Shown: positions 7,371 to 15,498 of the stretch, one piece after another
Layout: every line of letters begins with the position of its first letter
How positions within the stretch are numbered: position 1 is the stretch's first letter
Assembly (NCBI GenBank): GCA_903832665.1
Contig: CAILCG010000021.1
Location: 1 to 40,865, forward strand
DNA from: an uncultured Methanomicrobiales archaeon
Lineage (GTDB): Archaea > Halobacteriota > Methanomicrobia > Methanomicrobiales > Methanospirillaceae
Reading direction: 5' to 3'
Length of the DNA: 40,865 bases
Position numbers and translations under genes: made by a program
Notes under the pieces: model-generated
What the model saw: the letters and a program-made list of their open reading frames with translations, nothing else
Database searches by the model: none
What the model was told of the DNA's origin: nothing

Positions 7371-7654
7371 AGACCAGAAACAAAAAATATTTTTTCAGGC
7401 TTTACCAAAAGCCCGTCAATCTCTTCTCTGTAACCCGGCTCCCCGGGCGCTCATTCAAATGCTTGTTTTCCTCATCTTTATTATCCAAGTTCGCATGCAT
7501 CCAGATGATGCTTTCCCGGGTTCGTGTCATGGTTGGCGGTGCAGAGGAAAAATGCAAAGATCTGATAAGTGCGGTTCTCCATTACCGGAGGATTTTTCCT
7601 AAATATCAAAGCACATAATTATCTAATTCTGGATTTTTTTCTCATTTTTCAATT
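7371..7654. other. intergenic downstream of tbp copy 2
   Basis: A T run (AAAATATTTTTTCAGG) soon after the stop may end tbp transcription. A 36-codon frame from about 7508 (MLSRVRVMVGGAEEKC...) has no ribosome site and no family, and I do not call it. Nothing else is supported. Confidence 0.3.
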
Positions 7655-7773
7655 ATGATGAACCCCGCCGCCCCCGACGGGGCGCCCCCGCGGCGGATCA
7701 ATGACCAAAAAAAAGAAAGGCGAAAAAACTTTGCCCCGTTATCGCTCGGAGAGGCCCTGATGCAGGAATCATC
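7655..7773 (-). repeat. family C MITE-like element, copy 1 (short form)
   Basis: This copy starts ATGATGAACCCCGCCGCCCC and ends CAGGAATCATC, so the ends are inverted (GATGA/TCATC). The GC-rich core CCGACGGGGCGCCCCCGCGG and the block GAGAGGCCCTGATGCAGG are the reverse complement of those in the copies at 33985 and 39321. The middle is shortened to about 119 bp. No ORF. Confidence 0.7.
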
Positions 7774-8167
7774 TTATTTGGTTTTCAGGCTTCCGGTTTG
7801 AGCCTTCGTTCATGTGCACGTCTCCAAGATATTTTTCTTATTTCCCGAGCGGGATCTTGCCAGTAATGATCCCCCGTATGGTTTCTGACCGTTGAACCGG
7901 TCGGCACCCCGGGAGAGGAGCAGGGGAATCTGTATTTCGAGCAGCTTGCGAGGGGAATGCAGATTTTTCCGTGATATTCGGATATTGGACCTGCTGTCTG
8001 ATTAAAAAAATGTAAATAAAACCGATTATTCCGGTTCGATGCAAAATTTGCAACATCCCGTCAGAGGGATATACTCCCCCACGCTATGAATATGCATCAG
8101 GAGTACATCCCGGATAGAACCGGGCGATCTCTCATAAAAAATCACCAGTATTATTGGAGTTTAAAAA
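7774..8167. other. intergenic ahead of zinc-ribbon gene
   Basis: A TATA-like GGATATACTCC is found near 8068-8078 and GGAG lies 7-10 bases ahead of the next start. A small inverted repeat, CCGATTATTCCGGTTCG, falls near 8023-8040. No gene is supported between 7774 and 8167. Confidence 0.35.
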
Positions 8168-8557
8168 ATGGATCCACAAAAAGTCAAGGACCGGATTGCA
8201 CGTGGTGACGGCAGGGTTGCACCCCATCATGTATCAACAGATTCGAAGGTGGGCAATCCCGCACCGGTCCCGGGAGAAGGAAAAATCGAACCCCCCGACC
8301 GGGAGAGTGTCGTTACCACCGCTATTACGCTGGAGAAACTTACCTGCCCCGATTGCGGGAAACCCACCGCCCGGGCAGAATTCCCGGATCATTATGAGGC
8401 CTGGATCAAATGCTCTTCCTGCGGTTTTTTCATGGGCATGAGCAATGAGGACTGGCACAAGATGGAGATCAGCCAGAACCTGAGTGAGAAGATCAAGAAG
8501 ATGGCGATCCAGAAGAAGATGGTGCATCCCCGGCCGCTTGCCTCGCAGATAGTCTGA
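8168..8557 (+). CDS. hypothetical zinc-ribbon protein, 129 aa
   Basis: Start is ATG 8168 with TTGGAG ahead. The first 50 residues are polar, Pro-rich and probably disordered. Residues about 58-80 contain CPDCGK and CSSCGF spaced as a treble-clef or rubredoxin-like zinc ribbon with four Cys ligands. A helical basic tail follows (SEKIKKMAIQKKM). The layout suits a small nucleic-acid-binding or protein-binding adaptor. It follows the tbp pair on the same strand but is nearly 800 bases away, so co-transcription is unlikely. Not a recognised named family. Confidence 0.75.
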   Translation: MDPQKVKDRIARGDGRVAPHHVSTDSKVGNPAPVPGEGKIEPPDRESVVTTAITLEKLTCPDCGKPTARAEFPDHYEAWIKCSSCGFFMGMSNEDWHKMEISQNLSEKIKKMAIQKKMVHPRPLASQIV

Positions 8558-8858
8558 AGTCCGTTTTAACGATCATGTTCGGCGCATCACAAACCCGGGT
8601 TAACGATCGAAAAGTGGGCGTCTTAACCGGGTTGCCAATCGGTTGGCGACATCTCAAACCCCGGTTAACAATCGCGGGAAACATCCCATCGTCCGGTATA
8701 ACAGAGCGGGAAATTGTCAGTGACCTGATCGTATCAGGTTAAACCTCGCATCGTCGGATATAACGAAGCGGGAAGTGTTATAGACCTGATCAATCTGGTT
8801 TAACATACGGTCTTCCAAGCGGAAAATCCCCGGTAACCAGAACGCTTAAAAAAAAGGA
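8558..8858. repeat. tandem 62-bp repeat in a convergent gap
   Basis: CATCGTCCGGTATAACAGAG (8687) and CATCGTCGGATATAACGAAG (8749) start two consecutive 62-base units, each continuing GCGGGAA.TGT ... GACCTGATC ... GGTTTAAC-like. Upstream are two GGGTTAAC/CGGTTAAC blocks (about 8598 and 8661). The gap separates the zinc-ribbon gene from the end of purQ, so the repeats sit where both transcripts end. No ORF or known RNA is recognised. Confidence 0.65.
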
Positions 8859-9722
8859 TCACCGGAAATACCCAACCGCATTCCGGAACAGGAGCATATT
8901 TACCGATTCGGTGGGCACCGGCACTCCCTTGCGCTGCATCTCCTCTTTTCTCAGCGGCCAGTCGTACTGGTTCACAAACTCCATTGCCCGTTCGGGGTGC
9001 GGCATCAGGCCCAGCACCTTACCATCCGCCGAAGTGATGCCGGCGATATCCTCTACTGAACCGTTCGGATTCCAGGGGTATTCCCCGTACGCGGGTGTGA
9101 GATCCTCACAGCAGTAGGTGAACGCGATCTGCTTCTGGCGCTTGATGCGCAGCAGGGTCTCGGGTGAGCACGAGAGATTGCCCTCCCCATGTGCAACCGG
9201 GCAGTAGATCCGCTCGATCCCTCTGGTCCAAAGATTGTCTGCAGCCGGCTTGAGCGAGACGAACCGGCACTCCAGCCGCCCGCCCCGGTTGGGCATCAGG
9301 GCAATATCACGGGTATAGTGGCGTTTGAATGCCGGCACCAGCCCGAGATTGGCCAAAATCTGGAAACCGTTGCAGATCCCCAGCACGAGATTATCCCCGT
9401 CCAGGAACTCCAGCAGGTCATCCCAGAGATTGTTCCGCACCCGGTTGGCATACGCGTTACCGGCACCGGTATCATCCCCATAGGAGAAACCGCCGGGGAA
9501 GACCAGCAGCCGGTACTCCGCGAGCCGCACCTTCCCGGCAATTACATCATTGATGTGGACAATGTCGGCATCCATGCCGGCCCGCGAGAGCACCTCCTTG
9601 GTTTCCATCTCAGAGTTGATCCCAAAACCGCTCATGATGAGGGCCTTCTCATCGATCCGGGCAGGGCCGGATGCATGGGCCGGACCCGTTGCCCGGCCGG
9701 CGAAACGTTCTGACGTTGTCAT
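8859..9722 (-). CDS. purQ: phosphoribosylformylglycinamidine synthase, glutaminase subunit
   Basis: PurQ is a class I glutamine amidotransferase that supplies ammonia to PurL for the fourth step of purine synthesis (FGAR to FGAM). The nucleophile elbow GICNGFQ puts the catalytic Cys at 117, and PHPERAME supplies His242 and Glu244. GGFSYGDD (77-84) is the usual oxyanion and substrate region. At 287 residues it matches the longer PurQ type, with an N-terminal extension of about 23 residues before the fold begins. ATG 9722 lies 3 bases after the purL stop, with GGGGG eight bases upstream inside purL, so the two are coupled. Call firm. Confidence 0.95.
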   Translation of the reverse strand: MTTSERFAGRATGPAHASGPARIDEKALIMSGFGINSEMETKEVLSRAGMDADIVHINDVIAGKVRLAEYRLLVFPGGFSYGDDTGAGNAYANRVRNNLWDDLLEFLDGDNLVLGICNGFQILANLGLVPAFKRHYTRDIALMPNRGGRLECRFVSLKPAADNLWTRGIERIYCPVAHGEGNLSCSPETLLRIKRQKQIAFTYCCEDLTPAYGEYPWNPNGSVEDIAGITSADGKVLGLMPHPERAMEFVNQYDWPLRKEEMQRKGVPVPTESVNMLLFRNAVGYFR

Positions 9723-9725
9723 GAT

Positions 9726-12668
9726 TCAGTACCCCCGGAACGGTGCCTTGTAGGCAGTCTCGAGTTCAGCAACGGGAATATCGAGCAGGAGTTTTCCTGC
9801 AGTGATGCGGAGATTCTTTCCTCCCACGCGGCCGAGCAGCAGAGCATCTGCCCCGCAGGTCCGCTCAAACTCCCGCTTGCGATCCGGGGCCACCGTGACC
9901 ACAAAACGGCCGAGCGACTCGGCAAAGAGATAATAGTCCGGGCGCATCGTGGTCGGGATCGTGATATCCATTCCCAGCTGACCGCCAATGGCCACCTTGG
10001 CCAGTGCAATCCCGAGACCCCCGTGACTGACCGGGAAGGCCGAGGCCACGAGTTCATGGGAGATCGCCTCAGTGAGACGCCCGTACCGGGCCTTGGCGGT
10101 CGCCACATCGAGCTTCGGCACCGAGTCGCCAACCCCGCCAAGCTGGGCGAAATACTCCGACCCGCCCAGTTCTTCCGCAGTCTCCCCGATCACGTACACC
10201 AGGTCGCCATCGATCTTCACATCCAGCGAGACGGATTTCATTACTTCCGGGTGGATCCCGATCGAGGAGATGAGGAGCGTGGGGGGAACCGAGACTTTCA
10301 CCTTGTTGTTCTCGGCATCAAAGCCCGAGAAGTCATTGTACATACTGTCCTTGCCCGAGATGAAGGGGGTGCCAAACGCGATCGCGAAATCATGGCAGCC
10401 CTTTGCTGCGAGCTTCAACTGGCCGAGCCGTTCAGGTTCATCCGATGAACACCAGCAGAAGTTGTCAAGAATTGCGATGGTATCGAGCGGTACGCCGATC
10501 GCAATGAGGCCCCGAATGGCGGTATCGATCGCGGCCCCGGCCATCAGGTAGGGGTCGATCTCGGAATACGTGGGAAAGAGGCCCTGCGAAAGCCCGACGC
10601 CTTTCTTCGAGCCGGGGACGACTTTCGTCAGCGAAGCATCGCTCTGCACGCGTCCTCGGCCCTGCACCGGGCCGAGCACATGACCTCCCTGGACCGTGTG
10701 GTCGTACTGGATCGTGATAAACTCTTTCGAGCAGAGATTTTTCCGGCCAAGCATCGAGCGCATGGTCGCGTCAAGCCGGTCCGGACAGGGGGTGACGGGC
10801 GCGGGATGGGTTGCTTGAGTGTAGGTGGTGGTGAGATGTTTTTTGGGCAGGCCGTCGTGGAGGAAGGCCAGGCCCACCTCCATCACGACCATCCCGTGCC
10901 ACTCGACCACGCACTTTCCGGTAGCGGTAAACTCGCCAATGACCGTTGCCTCTACTTCCCGGCTCTGCATCAGTGCCATCAGGGCATCGAGTTTCGCGGG
11001 CGGGACTGCCAGGGTCATGCGTTCCTGCGACTCCGAGATCCAGATCTCCCACGGGGCCATGCCGTGGTACTTCAGCGGTACCTTGTCGAGATGCACGTGA
11101 CAGCCATTGCACTCCTTTGCCATCTCGGCTACCGAGCACGAGATTCCCCCGGCGCCATTGTCCGTGATGCTACTGTAGAGTTCGAGATCCCGGGCCTCCT
11201 TGACGATCACATCAGAAAGCTTCTTCTGGGTGATGGGATCGCCAATCTGGACCGCGGTAACGGGACTGGCCGGGTCTAGGGCCTCTGAGGAGAAGGTGGC
11301 GCCATGAATACCATCTTTTCCCACGCGACCACCGACAACAACGATTAAGTCCCCGGGCTCTGCCTTCTTCTTCGCAAGCTGCCGTCCCGCTATCTCCCGG
11401 GGCAGGACCCCGACGGTTCCCGCAAAGACGAGCGGTTTTCCGCCATAGTGGTTGTCAAACCAGCACCAGCCCTGCGGGGTGGGAATCCCCGAGCAGTTCC
11501 CGCCCACGCCAACGCCCCGCACGACCCCGTCCAGGATCTGGCGGGGTGAGAGGATCGGCATCGAGGCATCCTTCCCGCGGAAGAGGGTCGGGTGGGTCTC
11601 GGGGTCACCGACACAGTAGCCGTACACATTGATGCAAGGCTTAGCCCCAAGGCCAAACCCTATGGTGTCGCGGTTGACCCCGACAATGCCGGTAAGTGCG
11701 CCGCCGAACGGGTCGAGTGCTGAGGGGGAGTTGTGGGTCTCGACCTTGTGCGTCACCAGGTACGTGTCATCGAAGATGATAGCCCCCGAGTTGTCGGTAA
11801 AGACCGAGACGCAGATGTCTTTGTCGCCTTTTGCCTTCCGGATCTTTTTTGTTGCATCCTGGATGAAGGTCTTGTACAGGCCGCGGGGCACATCATCATC
11901 CATGGCGGAGGCAAAGATCGTGTGCTTGCAGTGCTCGCTCCAGGTCTGAGCCAGCGACTCGAGCTCAATATCGGTCGGCATCCGGCCTTCTTCATCGAAA
12001 TAATCCCGTATGGCATGCAGCTGGGCGAGATCGAGCGCAAGCGGCCCTCGCCGTTCTCCGGTCCGGGAATCCACGATCCCTTCCTTGCCTATGCGGATCA
12101 GTTCCTCATCATCGAGATCCAGGTAGACCGGTTCAGCATTGGGCATCTCGTTGAGGTGCACCACCGGCACCACCGGTGCCATGCCTTTGTCGCCATACTC
12201 GGTCCGCGTCAGGATATGGACCCGGTTCACGAGCGGGTTTGCCAGGGTATCAGCAAGAGAGTGGAGTTGATCGGGGGACAATGTTCCCCGTACCAGGAAG
12301 AGTTGGGAGGTATAAACCGCCTCTCCTTCCTCGAATTTCATGGAGAAGAAGTCCTCAATGGTCTGGCGGGCGGTGGTGCCGACATTGTCGGTCACCCCCG
12401 GGAGGAACCCGACTTCAATGGCATAATCAAACGGGAGCAGGGTGGGAGTATCCATGAGAAACTTCTGGACAACGGGATTGATCAGCTGTGCCCCGATTTC
12501 GGAGAGATCCTGTACCGAAAAACCCCGGGTGCTGGTGGCGATGGTATAGACATCAATAAGATGCAGGTCATCGACCGGGAAACCCAGGGATCGAATCCTG
12601 CTGGTCCGGGTTTTTAACCGGGGATCTGCGGTATAGTGTACTTCTATCCGGTGGACACAACTCTCCAT
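9726..12668 (-). CDS. purL: phosphoribosylformylglycinamidine synthase, PurS-like/PurL fusion
   Basis: This is the ATP-dependent FGAM synthase subunit. At 980 residues it is far longer than the usual archaeal PurL (about 700-760). The extra N-terminus (1-160) looks like two PurS-type modules, HRIEVHYTADPRLK at 6-19 and YAIEVGFLPGVTDNVGTTAR at 82-101, each followed by strand-helix patterns. PurS normally is a separate subunit, so the fusion would replace it. The catalytic region begins at SEHCKH (244-249) and continues with KVETHNSPSALDPFGG, a variant of the HNHPSA.EP motif of short PurL. The start is ATG 12668, with a TATA-like CTATTTTG 26-34 bases upstream and no ribosome site, suggesting a leaderless transcript. 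Downstream purQ is 3 bases away. Confidence 0.93.
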   Translation of the reverse strand: MESCVHRIEVHYTADPRLKTRTSRIRSLGFPVDDLHLIDVYTIATSTRGFSVQDLSEIGAQLINPVVQKFLMDTPTLLPFDYAIEVGFLPGVTDNVGTTARQTIEDFFSMKFEEGEAVYTSQLFLVRGTLSPDQLHSLADTLANPLVNRVHILTRTEYGDKGMAPVVPVVHLNEMPNAEPVYLDLDDEELIRIGKEGIVDSRTGERRGPLALDLAQLHAIRDYFDEEGRMPTDIELESLAQTWSEHCKHTIFASAMDDDVPRGLYKTFIQDATKKIRKAKGDKDICVSVFTDNSGAIIFDDTYLVTHKVETHNSPSALDPFGGALTGIVGVNRDTIGFGLGAKPCINVYGYCVGDPETHPTLFRGKDASMPILSPRQILDGVVRGVGVGGNCSGIPTPQGWCWFDNHYGGKPLVFAGTVGVLPREIAGRQLAKKKAEPGDLIVVVGGRVGKDGIHGATFSSEALDPASPVTAVQIGDPITQKKLSDVIVKEARDLELYSSITDNGAGGISCSVAEMAKECNGCHVHLDKVPLKYHGMAPWEIWISESQERMTLAVPPAKLDALMALMQSREVEATVIGEFTATGKCVVEWHGMVVMEVGLAFLHDGLPKKHLTTTYTQATHPAPVTPCPDRLDATMRSMLGRKNLCSKEFITIQYDHTVQGGHVLGPVQGRGRVQSDASLTKVVPGSKKGVGLSQGLFPTYSEIDPYLMAGAAIDTAIRGLIAIGVPLDTIAILDNFCWCSSDEPERLGQLKLAAKGCHDFAIAFGTPFISGKDSMYNDFSGFDAENNKVKVSVPPTLLISSIGIHPEVMKSVSLDVKIDGDLVYVIGETAEELGGSEYFAQLGGVGDSVPKLDVATAKARYGRLTEAISHELVASAFPVSHGGLGIALAKVAIGGQLGMDITIPTTMRPDYYLFAESLGRFVVTVAPDRKREFERTCGADALLLGRVGGKNLRITAGKLLLDIPVAELETAYKAPFRGY

Positions 12669-12693
12669 GTGTATACTATTGCGTCTGCAATTA

Positions 12694-12702
12694 CAAAATA
12701 GG
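12694..12702 (-). promoter_or_regulatory. TATA box candidate for purLQ
   Basis: On the minus strand CCTATTTTG lies 26-34 bases before the purL ATG, the expected distance for a leaderless archaeal mRNA beginning at or near the start codon. Confidence 0.4.
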
Positions 12703-12843
12703 TGCCGTAGGGGTAACGGGGGATTGGGGTGCCGTGAGATGTCGCCGGGCGGGAAGAACAGGGACGGGAAAATGAGCGAGTGGGAATATAGGGCACTTCT
12801 GATTCTTGTGGGTATTTACGGTAAATCTGATACCGTGAGAAAT

Positions 12844-12921
12844 TCCGGGTCAACCAAAATCTTTTGAGAATATCCGGGTCATTCAAAGTCTTTGAGAATA
12901 TCCGGGCAATATCATTCACAA
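12844..12921. repeat. short direct repeats of about 28-29 bp
   Basis: Two copies of TCCGGGTCA..CAAA.TCTTTTGAGAATA (12844-12872 and 12873-12900) are followed by a third partial TCCGGGCAATATCATTCACA. They abut the left end of the family C element at 12925. The purpose is unknown. Confidence 0.6.
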
Positions 12922-12924
12922 GTT

Positions 12925-13134
12925 GCGATGTTCCCCACCCCCTGCGGGGGTTGCTCGGCCGCCTCGCTGGGGAATGAAGTTAAGCCGGGAAATTTTTCGA
13001 TAACCGGTATTATCGAAATAAAAGGATCCAGGGGATTTTGAAATAAAAAACCTGTCTGGACCGCCGCGGGGGCGCCCCTTCGGGGGCGGCGGTTTCATCG
13101 CAAAAGAGGGTATGGGGGCATCAGCCCCCATCAT
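12925..13134 (+). repeat. family C MITE-like element, copy 2
   Basis: Ends are GCGATG (12925-12930) and CATCGC (13096-13101). The left arm has CCCCACCCCCTGCGGGGG and GCTCGGCCGCCTCGCTGGGG. The right arm has CCGCCGCGGGGGCGCCCC then GGGGGCGGCGG. It is followed by the outer hairpin GGGTATGGGGGCATCAGCCC that also trails three other copies. No ORF. The gap 13135-13379 holds nothing else I can support. Confidence 0.75.
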
Positions 13135-13379
13135 TAAACATCAGAAACCCTTGATGACTTGCCATCTGAAATGGAAAAAAACCGTTTCCTGAAATGTCCA
13201 CCATTTCATAAATGAAAATAAAATTAGTCAGACAATCGTGGCCGAGTACCCAAGAAAAGAACGGATAAAGAAACGAGTGAAAATAAACGGTTACCGAAAA
13301 AACCCTCTCCCCCAAAGAATAATTCCAGAATATTTTTCCCTCATTCTGCCACAGGATATTTCAACAGGACCCGAAAAAT

Positions 13380-13967
13380 ATGGAAACTTCCCTTGAACAA
13401 ATCCGAACATACGCTAGGAGCCGGCTGGGTGAGGCAGGTTCCCATGGAATGGATCATACGGAACGTGTCACCCGCCTCTGCCGGATGATCGGCCAGCGGG
13501 AAGGTGTGGACATGGATATCCTTATTCCTGCAGCCCTGCTCCACGATATCGCCCGTCCTCTCGAAAAAGAACAGGGACTTCCTCATGAAGAAGAGGGGGC
13601 TCGCATGGCAGAAGATTTTCTGGCATCTATTCACTATAACCCTCATCTCATTCCTGAGATTTGTTCTGCGATACGCACCCACCGGTTCCGGTCCCATGAA
13701 CAACCCGTGAGCCTGGAGTCCAGGATCCTCTCTGATGCCGACAAGCTCGATGCTCTCGGAGCCGTAGGTATTGCACGAACATTCATGCGGGCGGCTGAAC
13801 ACAGCGGGAGCATGGATGATGCGGTCCTGCATTTTCATGACAAACTGCTGAAGTTAAAAGACCGGATGTACACGGATGCCGGGGGGAAGATTGCCAGCAA
13901 ACGGCATGCTGTTCTCGAGACATTTCTAAAAGAGCTGGCAGAGGAAACTGACACATCCCTCCCATAA
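13380..13967 (+). CDS. HD-domain phosphohydrolase family protein
   Basis: This 195-residue protein is an HD-superfamily metal-dependent phosphohydrolase. The metal-binding set is complete: H26 in GMDHTERV, the HD doublet H55-D56 in ALLHDIARP, H101 in RTHRF and D119/D121 in SDADKLDALGA. The DADKLDA motif is typical of the stand-alone YedJ-like group acting on nucleotides or other phosphate esters; the substrate is not known. AGGA lies about nine bases before ATG 13380. The gene stands alone between a MITE-like element and a convergent pair. Fold certain, substrate unknown. Confidence 0.88.
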   Translation: METSLEQIRTYARSRLGEAGSHGMDHTERVTRLCRMIGQREGVDMDILIPAALLHDIARPLEKEQGLPHEEEGARMAEDFLASIHYNPHLIPEICSAIRTHRFRSHEQPVSLESRILSDADKLDALGAVGIARTFMRAAEHSGSMDDAVLHFHDKLLKLKDRMYTDAGGKIASKRHAVLETFLKELAEETDTSLP

Positions 13968-14140
13968 TAGCGCTATTATGCCACGGGTCCTTCTGGTAAT
14001 TCGTAATAAACGGATCAAGGGAATTGAATTATCTTTACCCGTCGGTGCGAATTGTGGAACAGGTTTTTAGCCCGATGATTTACCCCAGATTTTTCCATGG
14101 GTACTAGTTTATGGGGAAATAGTCCACAATCTCCTTTTTT
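13968..14140 (+). other. short convergent gap
   Basis: An inverted repeat ATAATAGCGCTATTAT (13966-13981) is a perfect palindrome immediately after the HD gene stop and may mark transcript ends. Nothing else is seen. Confidence 0.35.
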
Positions 14141-14503
14141 TTAGAACGCGGTCCACATCATTCCGACCGCAAATGCCGTCCGGTACTCTTCGTCCGACAA
14201 CCCGGGGCACTTCTTCTTAAGCAGGTCAAGCGCTGTCTCCATCGCAGCATCCCCGCTGCCATATTCGCCCTCCCGGAACGCATTGCAGACATCATACACA
14301 TCATGCGAAAGGCGCTGGATGCGTATGAGGGCGTCGCGGCACATGGCCGGGGATTCGTTCTGGACCTTGTCCCGGATCCGGTTGAGCAGATCCACGTTAT
14401 CCAGGGAAGGGCAGGAAGGCGGGGAACGGCCCTTGCGGAAGACCAGGTCAAACGCGATACTCATCACGGCCGGGGTCGGGGGCTGGGGTTGTGCCGGGGG
14501 CAT
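14141..14503 (-). CDS. hypothetical cytosolic helical protein, 120 aa
   Basis: The protein is predicted to be mostly helical and ends with LLKKKCPGLSDEEYRTAFAVGMMWTAF. The N-terminal 13 residues are Pro-rich, and translation may instead begin at the internal Met14 (14464), giving MSIAFDLVF. No membrane segment, Cys cluster or catalytic pattern is evident. The start lies 3 bases after the stop of the membrane protein upstream (14507), so the two form an operon. Function unknown; I recognise no family. Confidence 0.65.
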   Translation of the reverse strand: MPPAQPQPPTPAVMSIAFDLVFRKGRSPPSCPSLDNVDLLNRIRDKVQNESPAMCRDALIRIQRLSHDVYDVCNAFREGEYGSGDAAMETALDLLKKKCPGLSDEEYRTAFAVGMMWTAF

Positions 14504-14506
14504 ACG

Positions 14507-15331
14507 TCAGGTACCTCGCTGGGATGTCAGGGAAGCGTTTGCAGTCCCGGTGAGCCAGTCACCGGGTTGTGTCCAGTCAGCATCGGGACTCTTTGCAAAA
14601 TAGACCTGCACATATCCTTTCTCTTCCAGGAGACGGAGCTGCGGCAGCTCGTACGTAAAGAAGATCCGGTTCGGTTTTGCGCCCTGGATAAAACACCATA
14701 CCTTGACCGGAGATCCTGTTGCCCGGGCTACCGGCTCAGCCATATAGGTGTAGCGGGAGGAATACTCCCCCCATATTTCGTCAGCCTGGGAAAATGAGAC
14801 CGGACGGGAATCGGGATATGCCCTGCCAAAGATCAGGGCCGACCCGTTCTGGGCCGACGCCCGCTCGTACCAGTGCTCATCCTGGAGTTGCGTATAGGAA
14901 GGATAGTGATAGTACGCGGAGGTGCCTTCATCCCAGATCGCCCGGTTGGGAGGCTGGGCGGCCGCAGTCGAACCATCATTGATCGCATCCAGGACCCGCA
15001 GCATGCTGCCATGGTTCCCCTTGCCGGACCAGAAGCCCATATGGACCCGGGTTCCAGTCGTGGCCAGCTGGAGTTCGAGCGTCAATGCCTCATAGTACAG
15101 TGTGCCGGTAAATGCAGGGTCTTTCAGGACCGCGATCTTCTCAAACGGGTCGGTAAAGACCGGGATATTTTGCAGGCTGGTGGGACAGGCCGTGTTGCAT
15201 GCAGGGGCCGGACCATCCGCCGGGGGGAGAATGCCGGTGACCGAGAGGAGAAGAATTATGGCAATGATTGCAAGCAGTGCAATACCGATGGTCCATGGGG
15301 CAGGATACTTCTCAAAAACCGGGTGCACCAT
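14507..15331 (-). CDS. membrane-anchored extracytoplasmic protein, hypothetical
   Basis: Residues 13-34 (TIGIALLAIIAIILLLSVTG) make one N-terminal membrane helix. The remaining 240 residues are hydrophilic, Tyr/Trp-rich and without lysine clusters, as expected for a domain outside the membrane. There is a CNTAC pair right after the helix (about 45-49) and no clear enzyme motif. GAGGGAG lies about ten bases ahead of ATG 15331. The gene leads a two-gene unit with the 120-residue protein at 14141. It is divergent from the six-zinc-ribbon gene at 15499. Function unknown. Confidence 0.7.
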   Translation of the reverse strand: MVHPVFEKYPAPWTIGIALLAIIAIILLLSVTGILPPADGPAPACNTACPTSLQNIPVFTDPFEKIAVLKDPAFTGTLYYEALTLELQLATTGTRVHMGFWSGKGNHGSMLRVLDAINDGSTAAAQPPNRAIWDEGTSAYYHYPSYTQLQDEHWYERASAQNGSALIFGRAYPDSRPVSFSQADEIWGEYSSRYTYMAEPVARATGSPVKVWCFIQGAKPNRIFFTYELPQLRLLEEKGYVQVYFAKSPDADWTQPGDWLTGTANASLTSQRGT

Positions 15332-15462
15332 AGAAAAAACTCCCTCACGGGTATGTTATCATTCTTTGGAAGCACCCCTATTTGGACTTTTTATCTGCAC
15401 CGGGCCCGGACCATGCGGGCAGCGGTACAGGTCCCGGCTCGCATGCTTAAAAAAACCGCAGA

Positions 15463-15471
15463 ATATATACA
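15463..15471 (+). promoter_or_regulatory. TATA box for the six-zinc-ribbon gene
   Basis: GAATATATACAT centres about 32 bases before ATG 15499. The expected transcription start is then within about ten bases of the ATG, so the mRNA is nearly leaderless. No ribosome site is visible, which agrees. Confidence 0.55.
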
Positions 15472-15498
15472 TAATCCGATGATACGCTAAGTAGTCGT

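Noticed and set aside
8154-8441. 95-codon frame overlapping the zinc-ribbon gene
   Set aside because: It is a different frame of the 8168 gene, which has the ribosome site and the zinc-ribbon Cys pattern.
11733-12617. 294-codon plus-strand ORF inside purL
   Set aside because: It is antisense to a firmly identified purL; its openness follows from the purL codon usage.
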